Positions 17,371 through 25,510 of a DNA stretch of 52,477 nucleotides are shown piece by piece. Within the stretch, counting starts at the first letter, position 1. Each line of letters opens with the position of its first letter. A program made the translations under genes and the position numbers. Source of the stretch: a virus; IMG/VR virus record IMGVR_UViG_3300031774_000023, positions 1 through 52,477 of that record, one strand, 5' to 3'. Under the pieces are notes generated by a model, which saw only the letters and a program-made list of their open reading frames with translations, did no database searches and was not told the origin of the DNA.

Positions 17371-19580
17371 TATTTCTTTCTCCTTTTAGCTGCCTCTTTG
17401 CTACCACCAGAGGGTGAGCTTGTTTCTTTTGCAGAATCTCTTATCTGCGTTTTTATAGTAGCTAAGCTATCGTCAAGTCGTTTTTCATAAAGAGTACCTG
17501 CAGCTTTAGCTTTATTGCTAACCTGGTCAAGGTCTCCTTTAAACTTCTCAACTTCAACTTTCTTCTTAAGATTAACAGCTTCCCTATCTCTAGTTTGCAT
17601 GTCACCTTTAAGTTTTTTATTCTCTTCCTGAGCTTGTTGTAATGCTTGTTGCAATTTAGCAATCATATCAGTTCTTTGCATTACACCTTCCATATCAAAA
17701 ACTTCTGTTTTCTTGAGAACTTCTTCTCTATCAATAATACCTTTTTGGTATGCATCCATATAGAATTCTAGTTCAGCATATCTATTAGAAGGCAATGTTG
17801 AACCAGCTACAACTATAACGTCATACCTTCCTATAGTTATATCATTCATAACTTTTATTTCACCGCTCTTATCATCAACGAGCCTTTTATTTATTACATA
17901 TTCAGACAAAGAATTATTAGGCTGAACGACTCTAAATATCTTTTGAGTTGTATATAACTGTTGCATTAAAGATATAGCAACTTGCCCAGCTCTTGTTAAA
18001 GCTGCTTCTATATCAGCTAATTTAGATTTCATTTTTCTTTGACCAAACTCATCTATAGATATAGTAGCCTTATATGTTTGAGGAGCAGCCTGCGAATTTC
18101 CCATCATCATTTCATATAAGCCAAGGGCATGGTCAATATCATTCTTAGCAGTTAATTCATTTTGATATAATTCATTTGGAAGAGGTGTTGGTTGAACTGG
18201 CATAGGAGCTCCATCAGTAGGGTCATATGCTATTGCTACACCTGGTTGTGACCATTTTTCTTCAAAGTCTTTCATGTCGACACTCCCTTCGGGAACTAAT
18301 ATCTTAGTATTAGTACTTGTCGTAGCATGAGCTATTATCAAAGAACGTGTTTTATTTATATATTCTTGTAATCCCTTAATCATCCTCACATCTGAAACAG
18401 GGTAAGGAGTTCTAGTATGAACATTCATAATAGGTATTATAGGATAATCCTCTAAAGGTAAAATTCTTGAGTATAAATGCTTATCTCCAATTATAATACA
18501 TTGTTTAACCTTTTTAATTGTAACCTTTACAATGTCTATTTGGTTTTGTTCTATTAAATCTTTATAAGTTATTTGCTCTGCATTTACTTCTACTTCTGGT
18601 AATTCAGCACTTTCATCATAACCCATTTGTTGCATTTCTTGAGCTTGTTGCAACTGTTGATTTTGTTTCATCTCAACTAATTGTTGATATAGTTTTCCAG
18701 CTTGTTCTGCATCTGTAAGTATATTACCCTCTATAATCCAAGCTGGTCTTTCTGAATATGACTGAAAATCCTCTTCAGACAATAACTCTTCCTTACCTGA
18801 AAACTTTTCAAAAGTCCTATATTCCATTACATCAACTTTATAATATCTTTCGTAACCCCTTATATAGTCTTGATTATTTAATCTGCCTACATCTTCAGGG
18901 AACTGAACCTCTCCATCATCTTCTCTTCCAGTGTCAGGAGCATTCCAATCTATCCTACTTCCAGATTCGTCAGACGCATTATCTATTGCTTTTGAATACA
19001 TAGGCCATACTTTTTTAGCCTGTTCTTTAGTAAACAACTTAGAAACTATTATATTTTCAGCATCATCAAAAAACCTATGTCGACTATTTGGGTCAACATA
19101 TACATCTAATGGGTCTACATCATGAAAACATACTTCACCTTTACCCATATCCATCATAGGGTCTTGATATACATTAATATAACCAACCCCCATAACATAG
19201 TAATCATCAACTGCTTGACGAATAACTGTTCTTCCATCTGATATATCATACATATATGATAAAAGAGCACTCATTACTTGAGCTACCTTATTATCAGAGT
19301 CTTCTCTAGGAGCAGCTCTAAATGAAGGTCTATTAGCTGTTAACATCGATTTAGCTGATTCTACAGCTGGATGCACTCTATTTATAACAATAGGTGCTTG
19401 ACCCCTTGCTTCAAGTGTTTGCCTTTGACTTTTAGACCATTGTTTACCTAATCTGAATTCTTTATCTTCTTTGGCTTGTTGTGCCCAGGTATCTCTTTTG
19501 CTAGAGTATTTATCGAAGAGGTCTAGTGTCTCGTCTATTATATTATTTTTAGATTTACCATCTTTTTTAGTATATGCCAT
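17370..19580 (-). CDS. Portal protein (P22-like)
   Basis: A 736-residue protein with the P22-type portal start: SKRDTWAQQAKEDKEFRLGK, QW, then RGQAPIVINRVHPAVESAKS and DSDNKVAQVMSALLSYMYDI. The P22 portal has a similar length. The central region has GVGYINVYQDP and HDVDPLDVYVDPNSR. The C-terminal ~100 residues form a Lys/Gln/Glu-rich coiled coil (KLQQALQQAQEENKKLKGDM), the barrel that P22-like portals extend into the head. It forms the dodecameric DNA channel. It lies directly downstream of TerL. Confidence 0.85.
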   Translation of the reverse strand: MAYTKKDGKSKNNIIDETLDLFDKYSSKRDTWAQQAKEDKEFRLGKQWSKSQRQTLEARGQAPIVINRVHPAVESAKSMLTANRPSFRAAPREDSDNKVAQVMSALLSYMYDISDGRTVIRQAVDDYYVMGVGYINVYQDPMMDMGKGEVCFHDVDPLDVYVDPNSRHRFFDDAENIIVSKLFTKEQAKKVWPMYSKAIDNASDESGSRIDWNAPDTGREDDGEVQFPEDVGRLNNQDYIRGYERYYKVDVMEYRTFEKFSGKEELLSEEDFQSYSERPAWIIEGNILTDAEQAGKLYQQLVEMKQNQQLQQAQEMQQMGYDESAELPEVEVNAEQITYKDLIEQNQIDIVKVTIKKVKQCIIIGDKHLYSRILPLEDYPIIPIMNVHTRTPYPVSDVRMIKGLQEYINKTRSLIIAHATTSTNTKILVPEGSVDMKDFEEKWSQPGVAIAYDPTDGAPMPVQPTPLPNELYQNELTAKNDIDHALGLYEMMMGNSQAAPQTYKATISIDEFGQRKMKSKLADIEAALTRAGQVAISLMQQLYTTQKIFRVVQPNNSLSEYVINKRLVDDKSGEIKVMNDITIGRYDVIVVAGSTLPSNRYAELEFYMDAYQKGIIDREEVLKKTEVFDMEGVMQRTDMIAKLQQALQQAQEENKKLKGDMQTRDREAVNLKKKVEVEKFKGDLDQVSNKAKAAGTLYEKRLDDSLATIKTQIRDSAKETSSPSGGSKEAAKRRKK

Positions 19581-19595
19581 ATGCCTAATTTACCA

Positions 19596-21095
19596 CTACA
19601 TTGTCATCCAATCAAGACTTTTCTCTTTATTTCTCCAATCTTCATCAGATATTTTCTCTAATTCACTTCTTCTACAGGGTTTTGCCCCATCTAAAGCAGT
19701 CCAAATAGCATCCATTATATCATCATGCTTTCCTTTTGGATACGACAAGAACTCTTGCTGAGCTTTAATATCTTCTGGTCTAAAATAAAAAGTCCCTTTT
19801 GCGAACAATGGTACTAGTGATAACAACCTTTCTGATTTACTATTTCTAGGTTTTACACCAGATTCAAGACCTGGTATATATAAACTTTCTTCTCTCATTA
19901 ATTCTCTTACTGCTGTTCTTAAAGCCTCCTGATAACCTACTGTTTCTACCTTAATTCTCCTTGGTTTAAACTTTTTATAGGTATCTATTATTAATTGAGG
20001 CTGCTGTGCTGGTGATATTCTATTTCTATATATATCTACTATATACTTGTTATTATTCGAATCAATCCCAATAGTAGTGATAACAAAATAGTCAGCCCTA
20101 GCAGACAAAGAGCTTGCAGGGTCAACCCCAGTATATAGCTCCACAGGTTTGATTTTTTCATTTTCTAATCCCTCATTCTTAATTAAACAATTTTGTCCAT
20201 CAATTCTCTTATAATCATAATGATGCATTTTAATCCAATCAGGCTGGAATGGTGCATCATCAGGAGATTGGGCTATATTCATGTATTCTTGATAGAATCC
20301 ATTAATATTCCCTACGGATGAAAATTCATCCTTTATGGCCAATATCCTGTCTCGTGGAAATCTTTCAGGCCAAATACTCTTTTCGTCATCATCCCATATA
20401 GAAAACCATAAAACATTCCATGCAGCAGACTCTTTAGCCCAACATAAGAAACAATCCTCCGATATTACAGTGCCAATCATGGCAATCCTCCCTTCATCAG
20501 AAAGGGAAGGTATAACAGCTTCTGTCATCCATTTCCTGTTTTTAGCCCTAGCCTCTGGTGTATAAGCATTTAACTCTGATTCAAAGTCATCTACTATAAT
20601 CAGGTTAGGTCTTGTATCACCTTCAATAAAACCCCTAACTCTTTGTCCTGTACCAACAGCTATCATACGAGTACCATTGGCAAGCACTATATCAGTATGA
20701 GTCCATCTCTTAGCAGTATTAGGTCCCATATCTCCAAATATCTGTTTAAATCTATCGCTATGTGTTAAGTGATACTTAATTCTTGACAAGAAATTAATAG
20801 ACTGAGCCTGTGACTCTGATACTATAACTATAAATAGTTCATCTGTTGTTGATTTAAAAGCCGCTTTCCATAAAGGGAATATAAGGGTAGTAACTGTAGA
20901 TTTAGCTGTACCCCTAGGAGCTGCTATAAGAACCCTGCGTTTGTCATCATCTGATAAATTTGCATACACTTCATTGTGAAATGGAGGTGTAGCCTTCTTA
21001 AGTGCAGTAGGAAAGCAGTGCTTTCCAAATAAAGCCATGTTATTACGTAACTTCTTAAGAGCTTGTAATTGCTCATATTTATCTTCGTAATCCAT
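19596..21095 (-). CDS. Terminase large subunit
   Basis: A 499-residue packaging motor with ATPase and nuclease halves. The Walker A variant is APRGTAKS (59-66, K65). Walker B is LIIVDD (165-170), followed by E172. The coupling region GTRMIAVGTGQRVRG is also present. The nuclease has D325 (YTGVDPASS), E384 (KVETVGYQ) and HDD 457-459 (KHDDIMDAIW). All key residues are intact. The ATG overlaps the stop of a 25-codon frame upstream. It cuts and packages DNA through the portal encoded next to it. Confidence 0.95.
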   Translation of the reverse strand: MDYEDKYEQLQALKKLRNNMALFGKHCFPTALKKATPPFHNEVYANLSDDDKRRVLIAAPRGTAKSTVTTLIFPLWKAAFKSTTDELFIVIVSESQAQSINFLSRIKYHLTHSDRFKQIFGDMGPNTAKRWTHTDIVLANGTRMIAVGTGQRVRGFIEGDTRPNLIIVDDFESELNAYTPEARAKNRKWMTEAVIPSLSDEGRIAMIGTVISEDCFLCWAKESAAWNVLWFSIWDDDEKSIWPERFPRDRILAIKDEFSSVGNINGFYQEYMNIAQSPDDAPFQPDWIKMHHYDYKRIDGQNCLIKNEGLENEKIKPVELYTGVDPASSLSARADYFVITTIGIDSNNNKYIVDIYRNRISPAQQPQLIIDTYKKFKPRRIKVETVGYQEALRTAVRELMREESLYIPGLESGVKPRNSKSERLLSLVPLFAKGTFYFRPEDIKAQQEFLSYPKGKHDDIMDAIWTALDGAKPCRRSELEKISDEDWRNKEKSLDWMTM

Positions 21096-21172
21096 TAATA
21101 ATATTTAATGTCTACTTTACCCTTAGATTTGTCTTTTTGACTAAGTTTATAACCTTTCTTCTTTTTCGCCAT
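21095..21172 (-). CDS. Lysine-rich microprotein (25 aa)
   Basis: MAKKKKGYKLSQKDKSKGKV followed by DIKYY. It starts in a TAATG overlap with the stop of the upstream 101-residue gene (21172) and ends in another with the TerL start (21095). Double coupling at this size is unlikely by chance and it may carry ribosomes onto the terminase gene. Ten of its 25 residues are Lys. Function unknown. Confidence 0.55.
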   Translation of the reverse strand: MAKKKKGYKLSQKDKSKGKVDIKYY

Positions 21173-21477
21173 TATACTAATTCCTCGTCTGGGTTAGGTA
21201 ATGACTCTTCTATAGCAGGAACTACTGTCCCAGGCCTATAATCAGAACCTTTCTTTTCATATTTAGCATTTATAGGCTTTGTAATTCTATCTTTTAAATA
21301 TGATATATTTGCCAATGCTGCTTCTTTGTTTTTTATCTGCTCCAACTTATTCGCCATGATTTTATTTCCTGATTCAACAAAGGAAACAATACTCCGAACA
21401 TTAGGCTCTGGTGGTCCCCCCATATTATAAATACTTTCCATTATCTGTTCTGTAAGCTCTTTGTTTTTATACTTCAT
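21172..21477 (-). CDS. Hypothetical protein next to terminase (101 aa)
   Basis: A 101-residue mostly helical protein (LTEQIMESIYNMGGPPEPNV; KLEQIKNKEAALANISYLKD) with an acidic Pro-rich tail. It overlaps the upstream probable TerS by four bases (ATGA). It lies between small and large terminase genes, so a packaging accessory role is plausible. No family recognised. Confidence 0.6.
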   Translation of the reverse strand: MKYKNKELTEQIMESIYNMGGPPEPNVRSIVSFVESGNKIMANKLEQIKNKEAALANISYLKDRITKPINAKYEKKGSDYRPGTVVPAIEESLPNPDEELV

Positions 21478-22223
21478 TCTTCCTCCTTAGTAGTAGTTCT
21501 AGTTGCAATAAGCTTTTCTTCTTCTTCTCTAAGCTCATCTATTAATTTTACATTACTTGTAGCTTCTATCTGTTCTACAGTCTTAACAAGGTGTTTATCT
21601 TTCATACCATGCATATCTTGTAAGTTATCGACAGCTCTCATTAAATTAGTAACATCGCCCTTATCTTTGGCTTTTTTTATAGTTTCCTCTAAAAGCTCTA
21701 ATGTATAAGCCTCTGTAAGGCCGTGCTCTTGAAGTAACTTCTGTAATTCATCTCTTACCATATCTTTGAATTTCTCCTTCTTCATTCTTCTCTTCCACAT
21801 GACTTTAGTACTATCACTAGGATTATCTAGAACGTGATTGATTGTTTTATCATAGTCCATGGTTTGTGCATACACCATGGCTAAATTCTTCATTTTCTGC
21901 CCACCTGACAACACTTCCCAATGAGTTTTGCCAGATATTGTGTTATTGGCTTTCCTACCAGAAGCATTAAGCTTAACGGAGCTATAATTAGGATTATAAA
22001 AAGTATAACCATAGGGAAGACGAATATAAATGCTAGTGGGCTTATATATGGACTTGCTGATGACCTTAGCCACGTATTCATCATCGGATATGGCGTAATC
22101 TCCTTCGTCAGCTTTTCTCCACTCTTTGTATTCGATTTCTTTGTCATCTGCCTCTTCTTTCCTGTATATCTTATAAGCAGTAGGCTCTTTATCACCTTTA
22201 TGGTGTATATCTATAGTGTACAT
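21474..22223 (-). CDS. Probable terminase small subunit (249 aa)
   Basis: The N-terminal ~90 residues are beta-like. The central part (KMKNLAMVYAQTMDYDKTIN) could be a small helical DNA-binding domain. The C-terminal region has LLEETIKKAKDKGDVTNLMR followed by AVDNLQDMHGMKDKH, the layout of many phage small terminases (a helix of A-K-x-K-G-D, then L-x2-L-x2-L-G/M-H), and then an acidic coiled coil. It lies two genes upstream of TerL. Expected role: recognition of phage DNA and loading of TerL. The assignment is by pattern and position. Confidence 0.55.
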   Translation of the reverse strand: MYTIDIHHKGDKEPTAYKIYRKEEADDKEIEYKEWRKADEGDYAISDDEYVAKVISKSIYKPTSIYIRLPYGYTFYNPNYSSVKLNASGRKANNTISGKTHWEVLSGGQKMKNLAMVYAQTMDYDKTINHVLDNPSDSTKVMWKRRMKKEKFKDMVRDELQKLLQEHGLTEAYTLELLEETIKKAKDKGDVTNLMRAVDNLQDMHGMKDKHLVKTVEQIEATSNVKLIDELREEEEKLIATRTTTKEEE

Positions 22224-22729
22224 TATATTTTAAAAGCGTCTGAACCCTGTTCTTTCAGAACATTACTTTGCAACAACTGGTCTTTTACAAGCTCTTTATA
22301 TTTAGGGTCGTCTGCACTTCTCCATTCATCTATAAATAAGTCTAAATCTCCATCAAGTCTATTGTACTCAGATTCCATTATCTTCTTAGATATATTCTCA
22401 TACATAACCTTGTCAGTATCAGTAAAATCACCAGTTCCGCCATAATCATATCGTTCATAACCAGGAACCATATCATTTCCGCCGTATTTAAGAAAATTAC
22501 TACCTTGTGGGAGAAAAGTATTCTTTATCCAATCCAACTCTTCATCTGTAGCTCCTATATTAGCATTACCCCTTGCTATATTAGCCATCATTGAACCAGA
22601 ACCTCCAGTTAATTGAACAGGGCCAAAAGCAGATGAACCGCTTCCCGATACCTTCGTTCTTATCCAGGGATTGTTATAAGCTCCTGTTTCTGCTTTGGCA
22701 AAGGCATTATAAAGGTTGTCAAAATTCAT
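22223..22729 (-). CDS. Lysozyme/transglycosylase-like protein (168 aa)
   Basis: The N-terminal segment NLYNAFAKAETGAYNNPWIR, followed by SSAFGPVQLTGG, resembles the goose-type/SLT lysozyme core, with E14 as a candidate catalytic acid and GPVQLTGG in place of GLxQ. I chose ATG 22729 because it forms a TAATG overlap with the upstream stop. A longer form from 22765 has no such support. It could be the endolysin or a virion muramidase that opens the wall during DNA entry. No signal peptide is visible. Confidence 0.5.
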   Translation of the reverse strand: MNFDNLYNAFAKAETGAYNNPWIRTKVSGSGSSAFGPVQLTGGSGSMMANIARGNANIGATDEELDWIKNTFLPQGSNFLKYGGNDMVPGYERYDYGGTGDFTDTDKVMYENISKKIMESEYNRLDGDLDLFIDEWRSADDPKYKELVKDQLLQSNVLKEQGSDAFKI

Positions 22730-23163
22730 TAATACATCTGTTTTGAAGCAGTTGATGAAAGCCAAGGATTAGTATACGCACTCTTAGGATACTTATTCCT
22801 AGCTTTTAATAGATGTCTCTCTTGAGCAGTAGAACCCATAGAATCATACTTATAAGGCTCCTCTAAAGGTGTATCAGTCATCATATCTTGAATAATCTGC
22901 AAAAGACCTTTTCTTTTACTAGCATCCTGCATCTGCTTGCCAACTTTCTTCATATCTATGTTTCCCTCTTCATCTGGCTCTGCTCCCATAAAATAACCCA
23001 TCAATCCAGTAAAAAGAGAACCCATATCTTCAGGATTATTATAGAATCCTCCGCTATACAAATCTTGGTTTACACCAAATTGATTAACATTTTCACTATC
23101 CGACTCTGTAGCTCTTCTTTTTTTTATATTACCTACTATATTCTTTCCAGGGTACCAACTCAT
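22729..23163 (-). CDS. Hypothetical protein (144 aa)
   Basis: The N-terminus MSWYPGKNIVGNIKKRRATE is basic. The middle holds YNNPEDMGSLFTGLMGYFMG, an amphipathic helix. The C-terminal region has PKSAYTNPWLSST, whose AYxNPW resembles the AYNNPW of the following lysozyme-like protein. It may be a virion or lysis-associated factor. The family is unknown. Confidence 0.55.
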   Translation of the reverse strand: MSWYPGKNIVGNIKKRRATESDSENVNQFGVNQDLYSGGFYNNPEDMGSLFTGLMGYFMGAEPDEEGNIDMKKVGKQMQDASKRKGLLQIIQDMMTDTPLEEPYKYDSMGSTAQERHLLKARNKYPKSAYTNPWLSSTASKQMY

Positions 23164-23164
23164 A

Positions 23165-23509
23165 TTAAAATCTCCAATCTAAGGTTAATAAGGGGTTCTT
23201 CTTATCTAGTTTAAACCCCATGTTTAAGTTTCTATTAGGCGAAAAGTTTATCTTATTCTTTAATACATCAGCTCTTACACTATCTGGTAGAAGTTTAGTT
23301 AAAGTAGGGTCTATAACTCTATCTAAGAAAGTTTTACCGAATATAGCACCAGGTATTAATGCTGGGTTATCACCCACTTGTGACAAAGTATTCTTTATAC
23401 CTGCCCTGTTTTGTACCCCTTTATGGAGTAATTGTGCCCATACAGGACTTACATCCCTGTTAAAGGTCATTTCTTCCATATTTGCTGTGTTATCGCTATT
23501 ATACGCCAT
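23165..23509 (-). CDS. Hypothetical first gene of the late operon (114 aa)
   Basis: The frame is open further upstream, but residues before MAYNSDNTANMEEMTFNRDV translate the repeat-rich control region and look non-coding, so I set the start at ATG 23509. No clear Shine-Dalgarno is seen, so it may be leaderless or read from a promoter close by. The protein contains ALIPGAIFGKTFLDRVIDPT and LTKLLPDSVRADVLKNK. No family recognised. It is the promoter-proximal gene of the minus-strand structural operon. Confidence 0.5.
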   Translation of the reverse strand: MAYNSDNTANMEEMTFNRDVSPVWAQLLHKGVQNRAGIKNTLSQVGDNPALIPGAIFGKTFLDRVIDPTLTKLLPDSVRADVLKNKINFSPNRNLNMGFKLDKKNPLLTLDWRF

Positions 23510-23564
23510 ATTATAGCTATAATTTAACACTAACAAACACATACTTCCAAATAGTTTATTATTT

Positions 23565-23695
23565 GAGGTACCTCTAATTACCCAACGTCCATGTAGAGAT
23601 AGCTTATACCTATGTATTCTTTGTCTAAAAAGAAGACTACCGCTAATACTACCCATGGAGGTACCTCTAAGTACTACCTCTATATATATACCTCT
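23565..23695 (+). repeat. Operator-like repeats GAGGTACCTC and TACCTCT
   Basis: The perfect palindrome GAGGTACCTC occurs at 23565-23574 and 23658-23667. The half-word TACCTCT appears four times in the same orientation (23569, 23662, 23675, 23689). Three of the four copies lie within 34 bases and alternate with a TATATATATA run. Such spacing suggests cooperative protein binding, as at operators or origin iterons. The binding protein is unknown. Confidence 0.6.
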
Positions 23696-23839
23696 GGTAG
23701 AAAATAACCCAAAAAATATATTTTCAAAGCCTTTTTTTATTTTTAGGCGTAAATCACTGAAAATCAACGATTTAGGTTGAGTTTTAAAAAAATTATAAAA
23801 ATTTTGCGTGTGTGAGATATACACACAACCCTACCCGCC

Positions 23840-23878
23840 GTTTTCAACCGTGGTGGGGGGGCGTAATCGGTTGAAAAC
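23840..23878 (+). promoter_or_regulatory. Perfect 11-bp inverted repeat with G-run loop
   Basis: GTTTTCAACCG (23840-23850) is the exact reverse complement of CGGTTGAAAAC (23868-23878). The 17-base loop contains seven consecutive G residues. It could extrude as a cruciform or act as a hairpin promoter or origin element. There is no T-run after it, so it is not a simple terminator. Confidence 0.65.
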
Positions 23879-23883
23879 CTCTC

Positions 23884-23909
23884 ATATGATGACCGCTTCG
23901 CTATCATAT
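23884..23909 (+). promoter_or_regulatory. Small hairpin upstream of first early gene
   Basis: ATATGAT (23884-23890) pairs with ATCATAT (23903-23909) around a 12-base loop, GACCGCTTCGCT. The word GCTATCAT then repeats 20 bases further on. It lies about 55 bases before the first plus-strand start codon, so it may be in the leader of the early transcript. Confidence 0.45.
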
Positions 23910-23963
23910 TCGAGCCCTTGCTATCATTGCTTTTTATTAATTAATAAGATAAAGGAAAAATCA

Positions 23964-24317
23964 ATGAAACAAACTACTAAATTTACAAAATCACTTTTAA
24001 CTACTCTATTTAATAAGATAAGTGATTTGAAAATTCTTGCAATATCAAAAGTATCACCAAAAGACGGCAAGCTCTATATAACTCTTCCATCAGTTGAGAG
24101 GTTACAATTGGGGGATACAACAGAGCCTACCGTCTTTTGGAATGATTCTTCTGATGTAATTGCACAACTAAAGCCTATTATTGGCGACGACTTGGTAATT
24201 GAACTATTGCCTCCAAGTCGTGAAGGTGAGGCTTTAGTTATTAAGGACAAATCAGATATGAAAGAATATTCAAAGAATGTAGCACTTGAATTTGTGGATT
24301 CTTTGAATAATCAATAA
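23964..24317 (+). CDS. First early gene, hypothetical (117 aa)
   Basis: It starts MKQTTKFTKSLLTTLFNKIS at ATG 23964 with AAAGGA seven bases before. A longer frame upstream reads through the hairpin region and was rejected. The protein is beta-rich (GKLYITLPSVERLQLGDTTE; DDLVIELLPPSREGEALVIK) with a basic N-terminus. It is promoter-proximal and followed by a strong terminator, so it is likely transcribed at high level as its own unit. A host-takeover or DNA-binding role is possible. No family recognised. Confidence 0.7.
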   Translation: MKQTTKFTKSLLTTLFNKISDLKILAISKVSPKDGKLYITLPSVERLQLGDTTEPTVFWNDSSDVIAQLKPIIGDDLVIELLPPSREGEALVIKDKSDMKEYSKNVALEFVDSLNNQ

Positions 24318-24341
24318 TATCTGATTTATCTGTATTAAAGA

Positions 24342-24387
24342 GTGATTGAGTTGTTAGTATATAGCGACTCAATCACATCTTTTTTTT
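24342..24387 (+). terminator. Rho-independent terminator
   Basis: GTGATTGAGTTG (24342-24353) pairs with CGACTCAATCAC (24365-24376) to give a 12-bp stem (one G-T pair) with an 11-base loop, followed by ATC and eight T residues. It lies just after the first early gene and ends, or partly ends, that transcript. Confidence 0.85.
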
Positions 24388-24463
24388 ATATAAAGTAATA
24401 CATACAGTTGTTTTGTATGTGTTTAAAAATTTATTAATTAATGTTAAACATAAAGGATAAAAT

Positions 24464-24619
24464 ATGACTTGCAGTAAATGTAAAACTGAGATTAAAGGTA
24501 ATGTTTTACACACAAATTGTCCTTGTTGTTGGGGAGGTATACTCAAAGTCTGTGAAGATTGTTTTAACTTCATAGAATTTGGTGATAATCCATTGACAAT
24601 GAAGGATATAACTGATTAA
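24464..24619 (+). CDS. Small zinc-ribbon protein (51 aa)
   Basis: The 51-residue frame starts MTCSKCKTEIKGNVLHTNCP and has CSKC, CPCC and CEDC pairs at about residues 3-6, 19-22 and 30-33, followed by FNFIEFGDNPL. AAAGGAT lies just upstream of the ATG. Three CxxC pairs suggest one or two zinc ions. Small zinc proteins often inhibit or redirect host enzymes in phages, but no target is visible. Confidence 0.65.
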   Translation: MTCSKCKTEIKGNVLHTNCPCCWGGILKVCEDCFNFIEFGDNPLTMKDITD

Positions 24620-24628
24620 GAATCGGAG

Positions 24629-24660
24629 CTTGATAGAGCTTGGCAACAGAATCTATCAAG
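24629..24660 (+). ncRNA. Small stem-loop CTTGATAGA/TCTATCAAG
   Basis: CTTGATAGA (24629-24637) and TCTATCAAG (24652-24660) form a perfect 9-bp stem with a 14-base loop, followed by AAGTATTTTATTTT. It could be a weak terminator or the smallest member of the stem-closed elements seen further along this strand. Confidence 0.45.
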
Positions 24661-24711
24661 AAGTATTTTATTTTAAAGATTTATAAACAAAACGAAAGGT
24701 AGGATAATTAA

Positions 24712-24930
24712 ATGGAAGATAATGATTTAAAAGAATATGCTCATCATGCAGATGATATAAGTTGTCAAGAAGAATATGATGAGTCTTCTAAGCGTAAAGA
24801 AAAATGCAAATTAAATGAAAAAGAAATTGTTTTGGATTATTACAGAACTAGGCTTGGTAATGCATTAATTTTAATTGATAAATTAGAAGATGAAATAACT
24901 GAATTACAAGGAGAAAGAAGAGGTAATTAA
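24712..24930 (+). CDS. Small acidic coiled-coil protein (72 aa)
   Basis: Acidic N-terminus (MEDNDLKEYAHHADDISCQE), then charged helix (KRKEKCKLNEKEIVLDYYRT; ALILIDKLEDEITELQGE). AAAGGTAGG lies about 10 bases before the ATG. It probably forms a helical dimer. It is flanked by stem-loop elements on both sides. Function unknown. Confidence 0.65.
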   Translation: MEDNDLKEYAHHADDISCQEEYDESSKRKEKCKLNEKEIVLDYYRTRLGNALILIDKLEDEITELQGERRGN

Positions 24931-25038
24931 ACAATAACAGAGAGAAAGTGAGGTTTCAACTGTAGAAATAACTATAATATACTAGAGGGATAGGGCGACA
25001 GTCTGATTCCCTCAAAGATTTGATGTATCAATCCGCTA

Positions 25039-25155
25039 TAAATAAACTACTACCAATATGTAAGGAATTTGGGCTTGTGATGTCACTTGCAGCAAAGCTG
25101 GTGAGAGCGGTTTCATATGACGATATGATAGGATATGCATAGTTTTGTTTATTTA
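25039..25155 (+). ncRNA. Structured intergenic RNA candidate B (117 nt)
   Basis: TAAATAAAC (25039-25047) and GTTTATTTA (25147-25155) form a perfect 9-bp closing stem. The enclosed segment contains the word GGTGAGAG (25100-25107), which recurs in candidate D1. Just upstream, GAGGGA/TCCCTC forms a further hairpin around 24985-25015. The gap of about 260 bases has no convincing gene. It does not fold as a tRNA. Confidence 0.45.
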
Positions 25156-25192
25156 CTATGTATTGAAATTAAATAGCTATAAAGGAGCTTAA

Positions 25193-25357
25193 ATGGAACA
25201 TATAGGAAAGATTATTAAAAGAGTAATGGATAGGTGGAAACACTGTAAAAAGTGTGAAATATACTACTTAGAAGACTGTAATTGTAAGATTGAGAAAGTA
25301 ATTGTAAAACTAAAAGACAATGTAATTATACAAACAAAAAGAAAGGTAGGAAAATAA
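25193..25357 (+). CDS. Small Cys-rich protein (54 aa)
   Basis: MEHIGKIIKRVMDRWKHCKK is followed by CEIYYLEDCNC and a basic tail. The cysteines (H-C-x2-C...C-x-C) could bind zinc. AAAGGAG precedes the ATG and its stop overlaps the next start (TAATG). Function unknown. Confidence 0.65.
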   Translation: MEHIGKIIKRVMDRWKHCKKCEIYYLEDCNCKIEKVIVKLKDNVIIQTKRKVGK

Positions 25358-25494
25358 TGAAAGAATATCATTATATATTTGGTAATCTAATATCTATTGT
25401 AATAGCTAAGAGTAGAATGGAGGCTATTGAAAAGATAAAAGATAATATAGGTAGAAGATTTGTTGTTAGAATCTGTAAAGTAGTATCTATATAA
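25357..25494 (+). CDS. Small hypothetical protein (45 aa)
   Basis: MKEYHYIFGNLISIVIAKSR then MEAIEKIKDNIGRRFVVRIC. The start is coupled to the previous stop by TAATG, with GAAAGGTAGG upstream. The pattern, a strand then a helix then a strand, suggests a small alpha/beta protein. Function unknown. Confidence 0.55.
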   Translation: MKEYHYIFGNLISIVIAKSRMEAIEKIKDNIGRRFVVRICKVVSI

Positions 25495-25510
25495 AGATTA
25501 ATTAATAAAA

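Larger units (their letters stand above)
23510..23963 (+). promoter_or_regulatory. Divergent control region, possible replication origin
   Basis: This 454-base gap separates the minus-strand late genes from the plus-strand early genes, so promoters for both directions should lie here. It holds two copies of the palindrome GAGGTACCTC, four copies of TACCTCT, an A/T-only tract around 23781-23803, a short inverted repeat GTGTGT/ACACAC (23809-23826), a perfect 11-bp inverted repeat (23840-23878) flanking a seven-G run, and a second hairpin (23884-23909). This combination is typical of phage origins and early promoter clusters. No standard sigma70 promoter stands out. Confidence 0.6.

Noticed and set aside
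22223-22765. Longer form of the lysozyme-like protein starting at 22765
   Set aside because: The extra 12 residues overlap the upstream gene and the internal ATG 22729 forms the TAATG coupling used throughout this genome.
23510-23824. N-terminal extension of the 114-residue late protein up to 23824
   Set aside because: The extension translates the palindrome and repeat region, has no RBS and odd composition; ATG 23509 gives a normal protein.
23808-23963. N-terminal extension of the first early protein
   Set aside because: It would read through the inverted repeats; ATG 23964 has a good AAAGGA site.
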